DNA of 64,000 nt, taken from contig CAWATW010000006.1 of assembly GCA_963785075.1 (NCBI GenBank), forward strand, positions 682,001 through 746,000. Reading direction: 5' to 3'. A program made the position numbers and the translations under genes. The DNA comes from JAOUGY01 sp963785075. GTDB taxonomy: Bacteria > Actinomycetota > Acidimicrobiia > Spongiisociales > ZC4RG35. Under the pieces are notes generated by a model. It was not told the origin of the DNA and did not search any database. It worked only from the letters and a program-made list of their open reading frames with translations. This document shows positions 30,539 through 38,541 of this stretch, in pieces; the first letter of the stretch is position 1, and each line of letters starts with the position of its first letter.

Positions 30539-31741
30539 TCACATGCGTTCGATCATGGCATCGGCGAACTGCGACGTCTTCACCTCGGTCGCGCCCTCCG
30601 TGAGCCGGGCGAAGTCGTAGGTGACGATCTTGTCGGCGATCGTCGCCTCGAGCGAGGTGATGATCCTGTCTGCGGGTTCGGTCCATCCGAGGTACCGGAA
30701 CATCATCTCGCCCGACAGCATCACCGAACCCGGATTCACCTTGTCCTGGCCCGCGTACTTCGGGGCCGTGCCATGAGTGGCCTCGAACACCGCGTGACCC
30801 GTCACGTAGTTGATGTTGCCGCCGGGGGCGATGCCGATGCCGCCGACCTGAGCGGCGAGAGCGTCGGAGATGTAGTCACCATTCAGGTTCATCGTCGCGA
30901 TCACGTCGTATTCGCCCGGCCGCGTGAGCACCTGCTGGAGCATGGCATCTGCGATCACGTCTTTCACGAGCAGCTTGTCGCCCGGGTCACCCCCGCAGTC
31001 TTCCCAGCCGACCGCCACGTCGGAGAACTCTTCACGCACCAACTCGTAGCCCCAGTTCCGGAAGGCGCCTTCGGTGAACTTCATGATGTTGCCCTTGTGC
31101 ACCAACGTGACCGACTTCCGGTCGTTGGCCAGCGCATACTTGATCGCTGCCCTGATGAGTCGCTTCGATCCGGTGATCGACACGGGCTTGATTCCGATGC
31201 CCGAGTCCGGCCTGATGGCCCACCCGAACTCCTGCTCGAGAAAGCTCAACAGCTTGGCGGCGCCTTCCGAGTTCGCTTCCAGCTCCTTTCCGGCATAGAC
31301 GTCCTCGGTGTTCTCGCGGAAGATCACCATGTCCACCGCGCCCGGCTGCTTGACCGGCGACGGCACCCCTTCGAACCAGCGAACCGGCCGCAGGCAGGCG
31401 TAGAGATCGAGCGTCTGCCGGAGTGCGACGTTGAGGGAACGGATCCCGCCTCCGACGGGTGTGGTCAGCGGGCCTTTGATACCTACGAGGTAGTTGCGAA
31501 ACGCGTCGACCGTCTCGTCGGGGAGCCACGATCCCGTTGCGTTGAACGCCTTCTCGCCCGCCAGCACCTCCTGCCAGGCGATCCTGCGATCGGTGCCGTA
31601 TGCCTTTGCAACCGCCTCGTCGAAGACGCGCACCGACGCTGCCCAGATATCCGGACCGATCCCGTCCCCTTCGATGAAAGGAACGATCGGTTCATCGGGC
31701 ACATTGAGCCCATCGGCTCCCATCGTGATGGCTTCGGACAT
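30539..31741 (-). CDS. icd: Isocitrate dehydrogenase (NADP-dependent)
   Basis: A 400-residue homodimeric TCA-cycle enzyme converting isocitrate to 2-oxoglutarate. Conserved pieces are IEGDGIGPDIW, LNVALRQTLDLYACLRPVRWFEG, FRENTEDVYAG, KPVSITGSKRLIRAA, LVHKGNIMKFTEGAFR and GTAPKYAGQDKVNPGS. The ATG at 31741 has AAGGAG a few bases upstream; an 87-codon extension is open but unlike the family. It is divergent from the HhH protein gene, and no terminator is obvious in the 19 bases before the NrtR-like gene, which follows in the same direction. Confidence 0.97.
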   Translation of the reverse strand: MSEAITMGADGLNVPDEPIVPFIEGDGIGPDIWAASVRVFDEAVAKAYGTDRRIAWQEVLAGEKAFNATGSWLPDETVDAFRNYLVGIKGPLTTPVGGGIRSLNVALRQTLDLYACLRPVRWFEGVPSPVKQPGAVDMVIFRENTEDVYAGKELEANSEGAAKLLSFLEQEFGWAIRPDSGIGIKPVSITGSKRLIRAAIKYALANDRKSVTLVHKGNIMKFTEGAFRNWGYELVREEFSDVAVGWEDCGGDPGDKLLVKDVIADAMLQQVLTRPGEYDVIATMNLNGDYISDALAAQVGGIGIAPGGNINYVTGHAVFEATHGTAPKYAGQDKVNPGSVMLSGEMMFRYLGWTEPADRIITSLEATIADKIVTYDFARLTEGATEVKTSQFADAMIERM

Positions 31742-31855
31742 GGCGCGAACTCCTTGAGGTCTGATGGGCATTGAGGCTAATGGGGGCGGATCGTTCTCGC
31801 GTCGGCGAGGATGACTGCTCAGCCTCGCTTTCCGGACTAGGTTCTCTCGGATCGA

Positions 31856-32929
31856 GTGGGGATCGATTTCGTGGAATGGATCTTGTTGTTCGTGGGCCTG
31901 GCGGTGGGATATGCCATCGGGCACGCGCGTCGTCGCCTCACTGCGCAGAAGCGGGTGTCCGAGCTCAATCGCACCTTGGTCCACATGCTCGAACGCGGCC
32001 ACGGAGCCTCCCCGGCTCGAGCACGTCAGGTGGCACGCCCCACCGATCCCACCCCAGAGGCACCCGCTGGTCCCCTTTCACGTCCAGAAGCCGGCTTCGA
32101 CTCACCGGCCGACGACGAGGGGCGGGAGCCGGCGGGCATCCGGCATCCGGCCGTCTCCCGGGAACCGCAGCCGGAACTCGATATCCACCCCCGTGAACCC
32201 CAGCCGCTTCCCGTCGATGCAAGGGACGGTGCCCATGCCGCCGAACCTGTGACTGCCGGTGGAACAGTGGTCCCCGGCGAGACCGTGAGATCTTCGACGG
32301 AGCCGGCAAACAAGAGACCACCCGAAGTCGACGGCGAACTGAAGGACGGGCCGCCCCAAGACACCCTGGAGCCGAACCCCGATCCACCATCGGAGCAGTC
32401 CGGCGACGTGGCGGAGTACGATGCCGCTGCTCCGCCGACGTGGGCGACCGCGGTCGACCCATGGACCGGGACCGAGTTCGCATCCGACGCGGTCGTCGAT
32501 GGGTCGGCAGACGGCGACGAAGGTGTTCACGTCGTCTTGGCGAGGGCAGCCGTCACGACCGCCAAACCGCTGCTCGGTGCGTCAACCGATGACACCGAGC
32601 CAGACGACTTGACCAGGATCAAAGGTATCGGCCCCAAGATCACCGCGTTCCTCAACGACTCCGGGATGACGTCGTTTTCCGACCTGGCGGCCACGGATCC
32701 AGCCGCGCTGCGCGAGCTTCTCGCCGGGGCCGGCCAGGGATTTGCGCTCGCAGATCCTCGATCGTGGCCACTCCAGGCCGCCCTCGCAGCCGAGAGACGG
32801 TGGCTGGCGCTCCGGGCCGTTCAAGCCGCCGGCGCCGAATTGTCCCAGGACCAGGTGACCTCCACGACACCCGCCCCCGATCACCTCACCGATGCCGACG
32901 AGGAGGCTGCACCCTCCGATGCGGGCTGA
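31856..32929 (+). CDS. Membrane-anchored protein with C-terminal helix-hairpin-helix domain
   Basis: A protein of about 357 residues with an N-terminal membrane helix (VEWILLFVGLAVGYAIG), a long Pro/Glu/Asp-rich disordered linker, and a compact domain near residues 245-320. There, DDLTRIKGIGPKITAFLNDSGM, read in parts, is a classical helix-hairpin-helix of the kind found in predicted NADH-dehydrogenase-associated and DUF4332-like proteins. The domain may bind nucleic acid or a protein partner. GTG 31856 or GTG 31871 could be the start; the second has GGGGA at the right distance. Confidence 0.7.
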   Translation: MGIDFVEWILLFVGLAVGYAIGHARRRLTAQKRVSELNRTLVHMLERGHGASPARARQVARPTDPTPEAPAGPLSRPEAGFDSPADDEGREPAGIRHPAVSREPQPELDIHPREPQPLPVDARDGAHAAEPVTAGGTVVPGETVRSSTEPANKRPPEVDGELKDGPPQDTLEPNPDPPSEQSGDVAEYDAAAPPTWATAVDPWTGTEFASDAVVDGSADGDEGVHVVLARAAVTTAKPLLGASTDDTEPDDLTRIKGIGPKITAFLNDSGMTSFSDLAATDPAALRELLAGAGQGFALADPRSWPLQAALAAERRWLALRAVQAAGAELSQDQVTSTTPAPDHLTDADEEAAPSDAG

Positions 32930-32958
32930 GCGAGTGCGACGGGTGCCCTGGACGACGC

Positions 32959-33810
32959 TCAAGCCATCAGCTCGGCGGCGGTCACCGTGTTGGCCATCAG
33001 CATTGCGATCGTCATCCGCCCGACTCCTCCCGGGACCGGGGTGATGGCACCCGCCACCTCCGATACCGAGTCGAAGTGCACATCTCCCACCAGTCCCGCC
33101 TCGGTGCGGTTGATCCCAACATCGATCACGGTCGCGCCCGGTTTCACATAGTCCGCCGTGATCATCTCGGGACGCCCGATGGCTGCCACCAGAATGTCCG
33201 CCGATGCGCACAAGGCGGGGAGATCCTTGGTACGGGAGTGGGCCAAGGTGACCGTGGCGTTGCGATGACGGCTCCCCAGCAGTATCGCCAGCGGTCGTCC
33301 CACCAAGAACGAGCGGCCGACCACGACGACGTTGGCGCCTTGAGTGCTGATCCCGTAGTGGTCGAGGATCCTCAGCGCGCCGGAGGGTGTGCACGGTGCG
33401 AGGCGTGGACGGTCGAGCACGAGTCGCCCCAGATTGGTCGGATGCAACCCATCGGCGTCCTTCTGGGAGCGGATCACCTCCACGGCTTGCTCTCCATCGA
33501 GGTCGCCCGGCAACGGCAGCTGAAGGAGAATGCCGTCGACCGCGCGGTCGTCGTTCAGTTGCCGGATGAGCGACTCGATCTCCTCTTGAGTCGACGAGGC
33601 AGGAAGCTCGTGGTGGATGGAGTCGATGCCGACCCGCTCGGCGGTCCGACGCTTGTTGCGGACGTAGACATGTGACGCCGGGTCATCGCCCACGAGGATC
33701 GTCGCCAATCCAACCGACTTGCCCGTGCCTGCCAGCGACGCCACGCGCTCGGCCACCTCGGACAACACCGCTTCGGCAACCACTTTGCCGTCCAGAATCG
33801 TCGCAGACAT
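32959..33810 (-). CDS. folD: Bifunctional methylenetetrahydrofolate dehydrogenase/cyclohydrolase
   Basis: A 283-residue enzyme supplying 10-formyl-tetrahydrofolate. ATILVGDDPASHVYVRNKRR contains the Tyr-x3-Lys pair of the active site, QLPLPGDLDGEQAVEVI and VVVGRSFLVGRPLAILL the NADP site, and TVIDVGINRTEAGLVGDVHFD then TPVPGGVGRMTIAML the end. The usual GVGPMT reads GVGRMT, a substitution worth noting. It is directly downstream of purH and purN, which consume formyl-tetrahydrofolate, so operon membership makes metabolic sense. Confidence 0.95.
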   Translation of the reverse strand: MSATILDGKVVAEAVLSEVAERVASLAGTGKSVGLATILVGDDPASHVYVRNKRRTAERVGIDSIHHELPASSTQEEIESLIRQLNDDRAVDGILLQLPLPGDLDGEQAVEVIRSQKDADGLHPTNLGRLVLDRPRLAPCTPSGALRILDHYGISTQGANVVVVGRSFLVGRPLAILLGSRHRNATVTLAHSRTKDLPALCASADILVAAIGRPEMITADYVKPGATVIDVGINRTEAGLVGDVHFDSVSEVAGAITPVPGGVGRMTIAMLMANTVTAAELMA

Positions 33811-33821
33811 CGCCTTGCCTC

Positions 33822-35351
33822 TCAGTGCTTGAAGTGCCGTCGGCCCGTGAACACCATTGCCATCCCATGCTCCTCGGCGGCGGCGATCACCTGGTCGTCG
33901 CGCACCGAACCTCCGGGTTGGATGATCGCGGTGACGCCGGCTGCCGCCAGAGCATCGGGTCCATCGCGGAACGGGAAGAACGCATCTGAGGCCGCTACTG
34001 CGCCCATGGCGCGGCGGGCGGCCTGGATCAGCGCCCTCGCCGTGGCCCCGACACGACTCTGGTCCCCGGCCCCGATCCCCACGGCCGCCCCTTCATGGGC
34101 GATGACCACGGCGTTGGACTTTGTGTTAGACACCACGTTCCACGCGAAGCGAAGGTCGTCCCATTCTCGATCGGACGGAGCACGCGACGTGACGACGGTC
34201 CAGTCCGGACCGTCGCCGACAGCATCCCACTGCTGCGCCACGAATCCTCCGTCGCTGCCGCGGAGTTCCACACCCGGCCGTTCAGGTACCGGGGCGGTGA
34301 TCACGCGGAGGTTCTTCCGCTCGGTCAGTGACTCCTCGCCGTCCACACCGGGAGCGATCACAACCTCGATGAACCCGGCGGCCAGCATCGCCTCGGTGGT
34401 CTCGGCGTCGAGGGTGCGGTTGACTGCGATCACCGACCCATACGCAGACATGGGGTCGCAGTCCCACGCGCGGCGGAATGCCTCGGCGACGGTGCCGGAG
34501 ACAGCGACACCACAGGCGTTCGTGTGTTTCACGATCACGCAAGCGGGCTCGTCGTACGCCTGCACGTGGCTCCATGCCGCATCGGCGTCGACGTAGTTGT
34601 TGAACGACAATTCCTTGCCTTGAAGCACTCGAGCTTTCTCCCACCACGATGGGCGGTCGACCGATCTGTACACGGCAGCCGACTGGTGCGGGTTCTCGCC
34701 ATATCTCAGTGGTGCGAAGCGTTCGAGGGCCAGCACGATGTGCTCGGGCAGGTCGTCGGATGCCAGCCAGGCGACGATTGCGGCGTCATAGGCCGCCGTG
34801 TGAAAGAACGCCTGTTGCGCCAGCCGACGCCGGAGGTCGAAGGGCAGCCCTCCTTGGCTTGCGAGCGCCGACAGTACCTCTGCGTATTGGTCCGAATCGG
34901 TCACGATCCCGACCCAGGCATGATTCTTGGCCGCCGCTCGAACCATGGCCGGACCGCCGATGTCGATCTCCTCGACCACCTCCGCGTCGGACAGATCGTC
35001 ACGGGCTGCGGCCTCACGGAATGGGTACAGGTTCGACACAACCAACTGGAAAGGCCTGATCCCCTGTGCATCGAGATCCGCCTTGTGCTCCGGAGAGCCG
35101 ATGTCGGCGAGGATCCCTCCGTGGATCGCCGGATGGAGCGTCTTGACACGACCACCGAGAATCTCGGGATGAGCCGTCACATCGGATACGGCAACCACCG
35201 GCAAGTCGGCCTGGCGGAGCGCCGCCGCCGTCCCACCGGACGAGACGAGCTCGACGCCGTGATCGTGCAGCGCAGCACAGAACTGCACCAGACCCGTCTT
35301 GTCGTACACCGACACCAGCGCACGTTCGACCTTCACCACGGCGTCGGTCAC
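33822..35351 (-). CDS. purH: Bifunctional AICAR formyltransferase/IMP cyclohydrolase
   Basis: A 509-residue enzyme carrying out the last two steps to IMP. The N-terminal IMP cyclohydrolase domain starts with ALVSVYDKTGLVQF and continues with HPEILGGRVKTLHPAIHGGIL. The AICAR transformylase domain contains VIVKHTNACG with the catalytic Lys-His and the closing FPFRDGPDALAAAGVTAIIQPGGS, read in parts. GTG 35351 overlaps the purN stop (GTGA), giving a coupled purN-purH-folD series. An in-frame GTG two codons earlier is equally possible. Confidence 0.96.
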   Translation of the reverse strand: MTDAVVKVERALVSVYDKTGLVQFCAALHDHGVELVSSGGTAAALRQADLPVVAVSDVTAHPEILGGRVKTLHPAIHGGILADIGSPEHKADLDAQGIRPFQLVVSNLYPFREAAARDDLSDAEVVEEIDIGGPAMVRAAAKNHAWVGIVTDSDQYAEVLSALASQGGLPFDLRRRLAQQAFFHTAAYDAAIVAWLASDDLPEHIVLALERFAPLRYGENPHQSAAVYRSVDRPSWWEKARVLQGKELSFNNYVDADAAWSHVQAYDEPACVIVKHTNACGVAVSGTVAEAFRRAWDCDPMSAYGSVIAVNRTLDAETTEAMLAAGFIEVVIAPGVDGEESLTERKNLRVITAPVPERPGVELRGSDGGFVAQQWDAVGDGPDWTVVTSRAPSDREWDDLRFAWNVVSNTKSNAVVIAHEGAAVGIGAGDQSRVGATARALIQAARRAMGAVAASDAFFPFRDGPDALAAAGVTAIIQPGGSVRDDQVIAAAEEHGMAMVFTGRRHFKH

Positions 35352-36004
35352 GACCACACCACCTTTCGTCCGTCGATCGAGAGGCGGCCTTCGGCGAAGG
35401 CAGCCACCACCTTGGGGAACAACCGATGCTCGACGTGTTGGATCCGAGCGTGCAACGTGCGCTCGTCGTCTGCGGCATCGACGTACACAGGCTCCTGAGC
35501 GATGATCGGCCCGTGGTCGACCTGTTCGTCGACGAAGTGAACGGTCACGCCGGTGGCCTTGACCCCGTGTTCCAGCGCCTGTTCGACTGCGTGGGCGCCC
35601 GGGAAGGCGGGCAGCAACGACGGGTGGATGTTGAGGATCCGGCCGGGGAACCGCCGGACCGCGCCCGGACCCAGAATGCGCATGAACCCGGCCAGGATCA
35701 TCGCCTCGGCCTCGAACGACTCCACGGCGGAACACACACGTCCCGTGAACTCCTCACGGTCACCTGCCCACGTCACCAGCTCGGTGGGAATGCCGGCCCA
35801 CTCCGCCCGCTCGAGTGCACGGACCTCGGGCCTATCTGAGATGACTCCCACGATCCGGGCGGGGAAAGAAGGGTCGGAGGATGCGTCGATCAGCGCCTGC
35901 AGATTGGATCCGGAACCCGAGACGAGAACGGCGATGTTGATGCTGTCCCTCCTGACGAATGGGGCCGGAGTGTAGAACGCAGCCGTCACCGTCGGATCGA
36001 CCAT
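35348..36004 (-). CDS. purN: Phosphoribosylglycinamide formyltransferase
   Basis: An enzyme of about 200-218 residues that formylates GAR in purine synthesis. VLVSGSGSNLQALID begins the fold, then AGFMRILGP and ILNIHPSLLPAFPGAHA carry the catalytic Asn-His, and GVTVHFVDEQVDHGPII the Asp. The start is unresolved. ATG 36004 gives 22 extra residues, while a near-perfect AGGAGG (35948-35953) lies 6 bases before an ATC codon at 35941, exactly where family members begin. Coupled to purH by a 4-bp overlap. Confidence 0.95.
   Translation of the reverse strand: MVDPTVTAAFYTPAPFVRRDSINIAVLVSGSGSNLQALIDASSDPSFPARIVGVISDRPEVRALERAEWAGIPTELVTWAGDREEFTGRVCSAVESFEAEAMILAGFMRILGPGAVRRFPGRILNIHPSLLPAFPGAHAVEQALEHGVKATGVTVHFVDEQVDHGPIIAQEPVYVDAADDERTLHARIQHVEHRLFPKVVAAFAEGRLSIDGRKVVWS
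35948..35953 (-). promoter_or_regulatory. Shine-Dalgarno sequence inside the annotated purN N-terminus
   Basis: AGGAGG on the minus strand, 6 bases before an ATC codon. A TACACT hexamer about 15 bases further upstream could be a -10, so initiation at ATC is worth testing. Confidence 0.5.
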
Positions 36005-36054
36005 CGGCCCACGTCGCGCACACCCCGGGGTCCGAGGCCTCCGGCGATGCCGAA

Positions 36055-37221
36055 TCAGATGCCGGCAATCGCCACCGCGAGGCGTTCGTAGTCGTCGAGG
36101 TGGTTGTAGACCTGAGCCGAGATGCGCAGGATGCGCCCATCTCCCCACTTGAACACGGGCACCTCGATCCGATGGTCTTCATAGAGGACGGCCCGGAGAT
36201 CGTCCTCACCGGCCGGCAGCATGACCGACGCCATCGCCCCCAGCATTTCGGCGGGTGCCGGGCTCGAAGATGCCAGTGATCCCAACAGCAGGTCTCGGGC
36301 GTGGACGGCAAGTCGATGATTGCCGGCCATGATCTGATCCCAACCACCGTCCGCAGCGCGCTCCATGACGTCGATGGCCGACGGCACCGACAGCCACGCC
36401 GTCGGATCGTCGGTCCCCGTATAGTCGAACAACCGGTGCAATCGGTTCTCGCCCGGCCACTGCTCGTTCCAGCCGTGGGAGATCGTTCCAGGCAGAATGA
36501 CGTCTCGGTAGCGGTCCGCCACCCACAGGAACCCGGCGCCCTTGGGGGCGCACATCCACTTGTGGCAGTTCCCCGTGTAGAAGGCAGCACCCATCGCGTC
36601 GATGTCGAGCGGCACCATGCCCGGACCGTGGGCGCCGTCGACGAGGACCGGGATGCTTCCGAGCGCCGCGACGATCTCAGCGACCGGGAAGACGAGAGCG
36701 GTCGGAGAGGTGACGTGATCCACCATCACCAACGCCGTCCGGTTCGTCACCACATCCTGTATCGACCGGATGACGTCGCCGGTGCCGGCGATCGGGAAGG
36801 GCACGTGCGCCTCGACGACTCGTGCCCCGGTGTGAGCCGCTACGACGTCCGCGACGTTTCGACACGAGTTGTATCCATGGTCGGTGACAACGATCTCGTC
36901 CACCGGCTCGAATGGAAACGACCGCAGCACCGCGTTCACACCGGTCGTGGCGTTGGCCACGAACACGAGCCCCAGGCCCTCGGCCCCGACGAACACCGCC
37001 AGGCGTTCCCGGGCAGCCCCGATGAGATCTGGAAGCTCTCGCGCCATGAACCGCGTGGGGTTCGCCTCCAACCTCGACCGGAGTTGGTTTTGCACGTCGA
37101 GGACTTCGGCCGGCACGGCCCCAAAGGAACCATGGTTGAGATGGGTCGTTTGGGGGTCCAGCATCCACGTGGCCACGATGGGTGGACCGTAGCGGGGAGC
37201 TCCCCGATAGGGTGACGCCAT
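36055..37221 (-). CDS. Class V aminotransferase, isopenicillin-N-epimerase-like
   Basis: A 388-residue PLP enzyme. THLNHGSFGAVPAEV, ANATTGVNAVLRSF, DHGYNSC, VDGAHGPGMVPLDI and NCHKWMCAPKGAGFLWV (with the PLP Lys) match the isopenicillin N epimerase/cysteine-desulfurase-like branch. Such proteins are usually amino-acid epimerases, lyases or desulfurases; the substrate cannot be told here. ATG 37221 has GGGAGG 8 bases upstream, supporting this start. That ATG shares a CATG with the start of the opposite-strand DUF169 gene. Confidence 0.88.
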   Translation of the reverse strand: MASPYRGAPRYGPPIVATWMLDPQTTHLNHGSFGAVPAEVLDVQNQLRSRLEANPTRFMARELPDLIGAARERLAVFVGAEGLGLVFVANATTGVNAVLRSFPFEPVDEIVVTDHGYNSCRNVADVVAAHTGARVVEAHVPFPIAGTGDVIRSIQDVVTNRTALVMVDHVTSPTALVFPVAEIVAALGSIPVLVDGAHGPGMVPLDIDAMGAAFYTGNCHKWMCAPKGAGFLWVADRYRDVILPGTISHGWNEQWPGENRLHRLFDYTGTDDPTAWLSVPSAIDVMERAADGGWDQIMAGNHRLAVHARDLLLGSLASSSPAPAEMLGAMASVMLPAGEDDLRAVLYEDHRIEVPVFKWGDGRILRISAQVYNHLDDYERLAVAIAGI

Positions 37222-37936
37222 GTCAAGCGCCTCCCTCAGCAACGAGCTCAGCCAACTCCTCGACCTCCGACACGCCCCGGTGGCCATCACGTTCGGCGAA
37301 GAAGTGGCAGGAGAGCCACGATTCGACCACCCAATGTCCGAACCGACCGCCGACGGCCGCCGGGGCCGAGTCCCGGCGTCCTGTGTGTTCTGGGCCTATG
37401 GGCAGCAGGCCACGTTCAGCACCGCCCCGGAGGACCACGGGAACTGCTCTGTGGGCCGCTTCACGCATGGGCTCGCCGGGGCAGAAGAGATCCTCGACAA
37501 GTCTGACGTCGCCACACTGCTCGACGTCGGCTGGGTGACGATGGAGGCGTTCGGTGACGTGGCGGCCATGGAACGCAGGCCGGCCTCGATCGTGTACGGA
37601 CCGCTCACCGATGCCGCACAGGAGCCTGACGTCGTTCTCCTGCGCCTGTCCCCCCGCCAGTTGATGGAGATCGGCGATGCCGTCTCCGTCGAGCTCAGCG
37701 GCAAGCCCCAGTGCCAGATCATTCCGCGCGCGGCGGCTGGGACGATCGCTGCCTCGATGGGCTGTGCGTTGTCGCGGGAGCGGATCGGCATGGGCGACGA
37801 CGAGCTGACCTGTGCGGTTCCCGGGCATCGCCTGGCGGAACTCGTGGAGGCGCTGCGCGCAGTGTGCAGAGCCGATGAGGCGGTGGTCGGCTACGCGGCC
37901 GCCGACAGAGCCCGCTTCGACGAAGTCCCCGGGTAG
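37220..37936 (+). CDS. DUF169 family protein
   Basis: A 238-residue protein of the uncharacterised DUF169 family. Conserved landmarks are the N-terminal LRHAPVAITF, PASCVFWAYGQQATF, GNCSVGRFTHGLAG and, near the end, ASMGCALSRERIGMGDDELTCAVPG, read in parts. The three conserved Cys suggest metal or cluster binding (inference). The start ATG at 37220 shares its bases with the oppositely directed aminotransferase ATG, so the two genes diverge from one CATG. Confidence 0.85.
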   Translation: MSSASLSNELSQLLDLRHAPVAITFGEEVAGEPRFDHPMSEPTADGRRGRVPASCVFWAYGQQATFSTAPEDHGNCSVGRFTHGLAGAEEILDKSDVATLLDVGWVTMEAFGDVAAMERRPASIVYGPLTDAAQEPDVVLLRLSPRQLMEIGDAVSVELSGKPQCQIIPRAAAGTIAASMGCALSRERIGMGDDELTCAVPGHRLAELVEALRAVCRADEAVVGYAAADRARFDEVPG

Positions 37937-38004
37937 CGCAGCGACGTCCATTTGACGGGCAGTCGGTGGAGTTCGCCGGGGACGGTCCACCGTAGCCGGA
38001 ACCC

Positions 38005-38541
38005 CTATGCCAGGTCGACGTCGGGGTCGACGGCGCTCGCTCCAACCCTGAGCGCGGCGTAGGTTCCGTCATGGCGAGCGACGGGTACGCCCGCAGACTC
38101 GATCACCGAGTTGACGGTGATGCGCGCCCGACCGAACCGTCTGTACGTACGAAGAAAGCGTTCGATCGTGTTGTGATCGGGGCACTTCGCCCACCCGGCC
38201 AGGTCGCCCCGGGCAGGTTCGAGATAATCGACTCCGCTCGACTGGATCACGATTTCGTGCAACTCCTCGACCACATGCATGAGTCGATTCACCATGATCC
38301 ACCCCGTGACGATCCCGACGATGGCGATACTGCCGCCGAACCCGGTGCCGTGATAGTTGCGGTTGGGCGAGAACGGTGCTTCGACGCGGACGTGGTCCGG
38401 GGCCGCCTCGACCACTTCGATCCCGGCGGCGGCGCTGAGCGGAATGCCCTCCCACAGCTCCTCCGTGAGGATCTGCAGCTCGTCACCAGGCTCCGCCACC
38501 GCCACCACCCCCTCCACCGCCTCCTCCGCCGGAGAATCCAC
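38005..38541 (-). CDS. YiiD C-terminal-type thioesterase-like protein
   Basis: A hotdog-fold protein of up to 178 residues. PLSAAAGIEVVEAAPDHVRVEAPFSPNRNYHGTGFGGSIAIV, read in parts, matches the putative thioesterase domain found at the C-terminus of YiiD. The substrate is unknown. The start is uncertain: ATG 38541 gives a 59-bp overlap with the DUF2207 gene, whereas GTG codons at 38508-38499 give less overlap and are preceded by GGAGG encoded by the glycine codons of that gene's tail. Confidence 0.8.
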   Translation of the reverse strand: MDSPAEEAVEGVVAVAEPGDELQILTEELWEGIPLSAAAGIEVVEAAPDHVRVEAPFSPNRNYHGTGFGGSIAIVGIVTGWIMVNRLMHVVEELHEIVIQSSGVDYLEPARGDLAGWAKCPDHNTIERFLRTYRRFGRARITVNSVIESAGVPVARHDGTYAALRVGASAVDPDVDLA

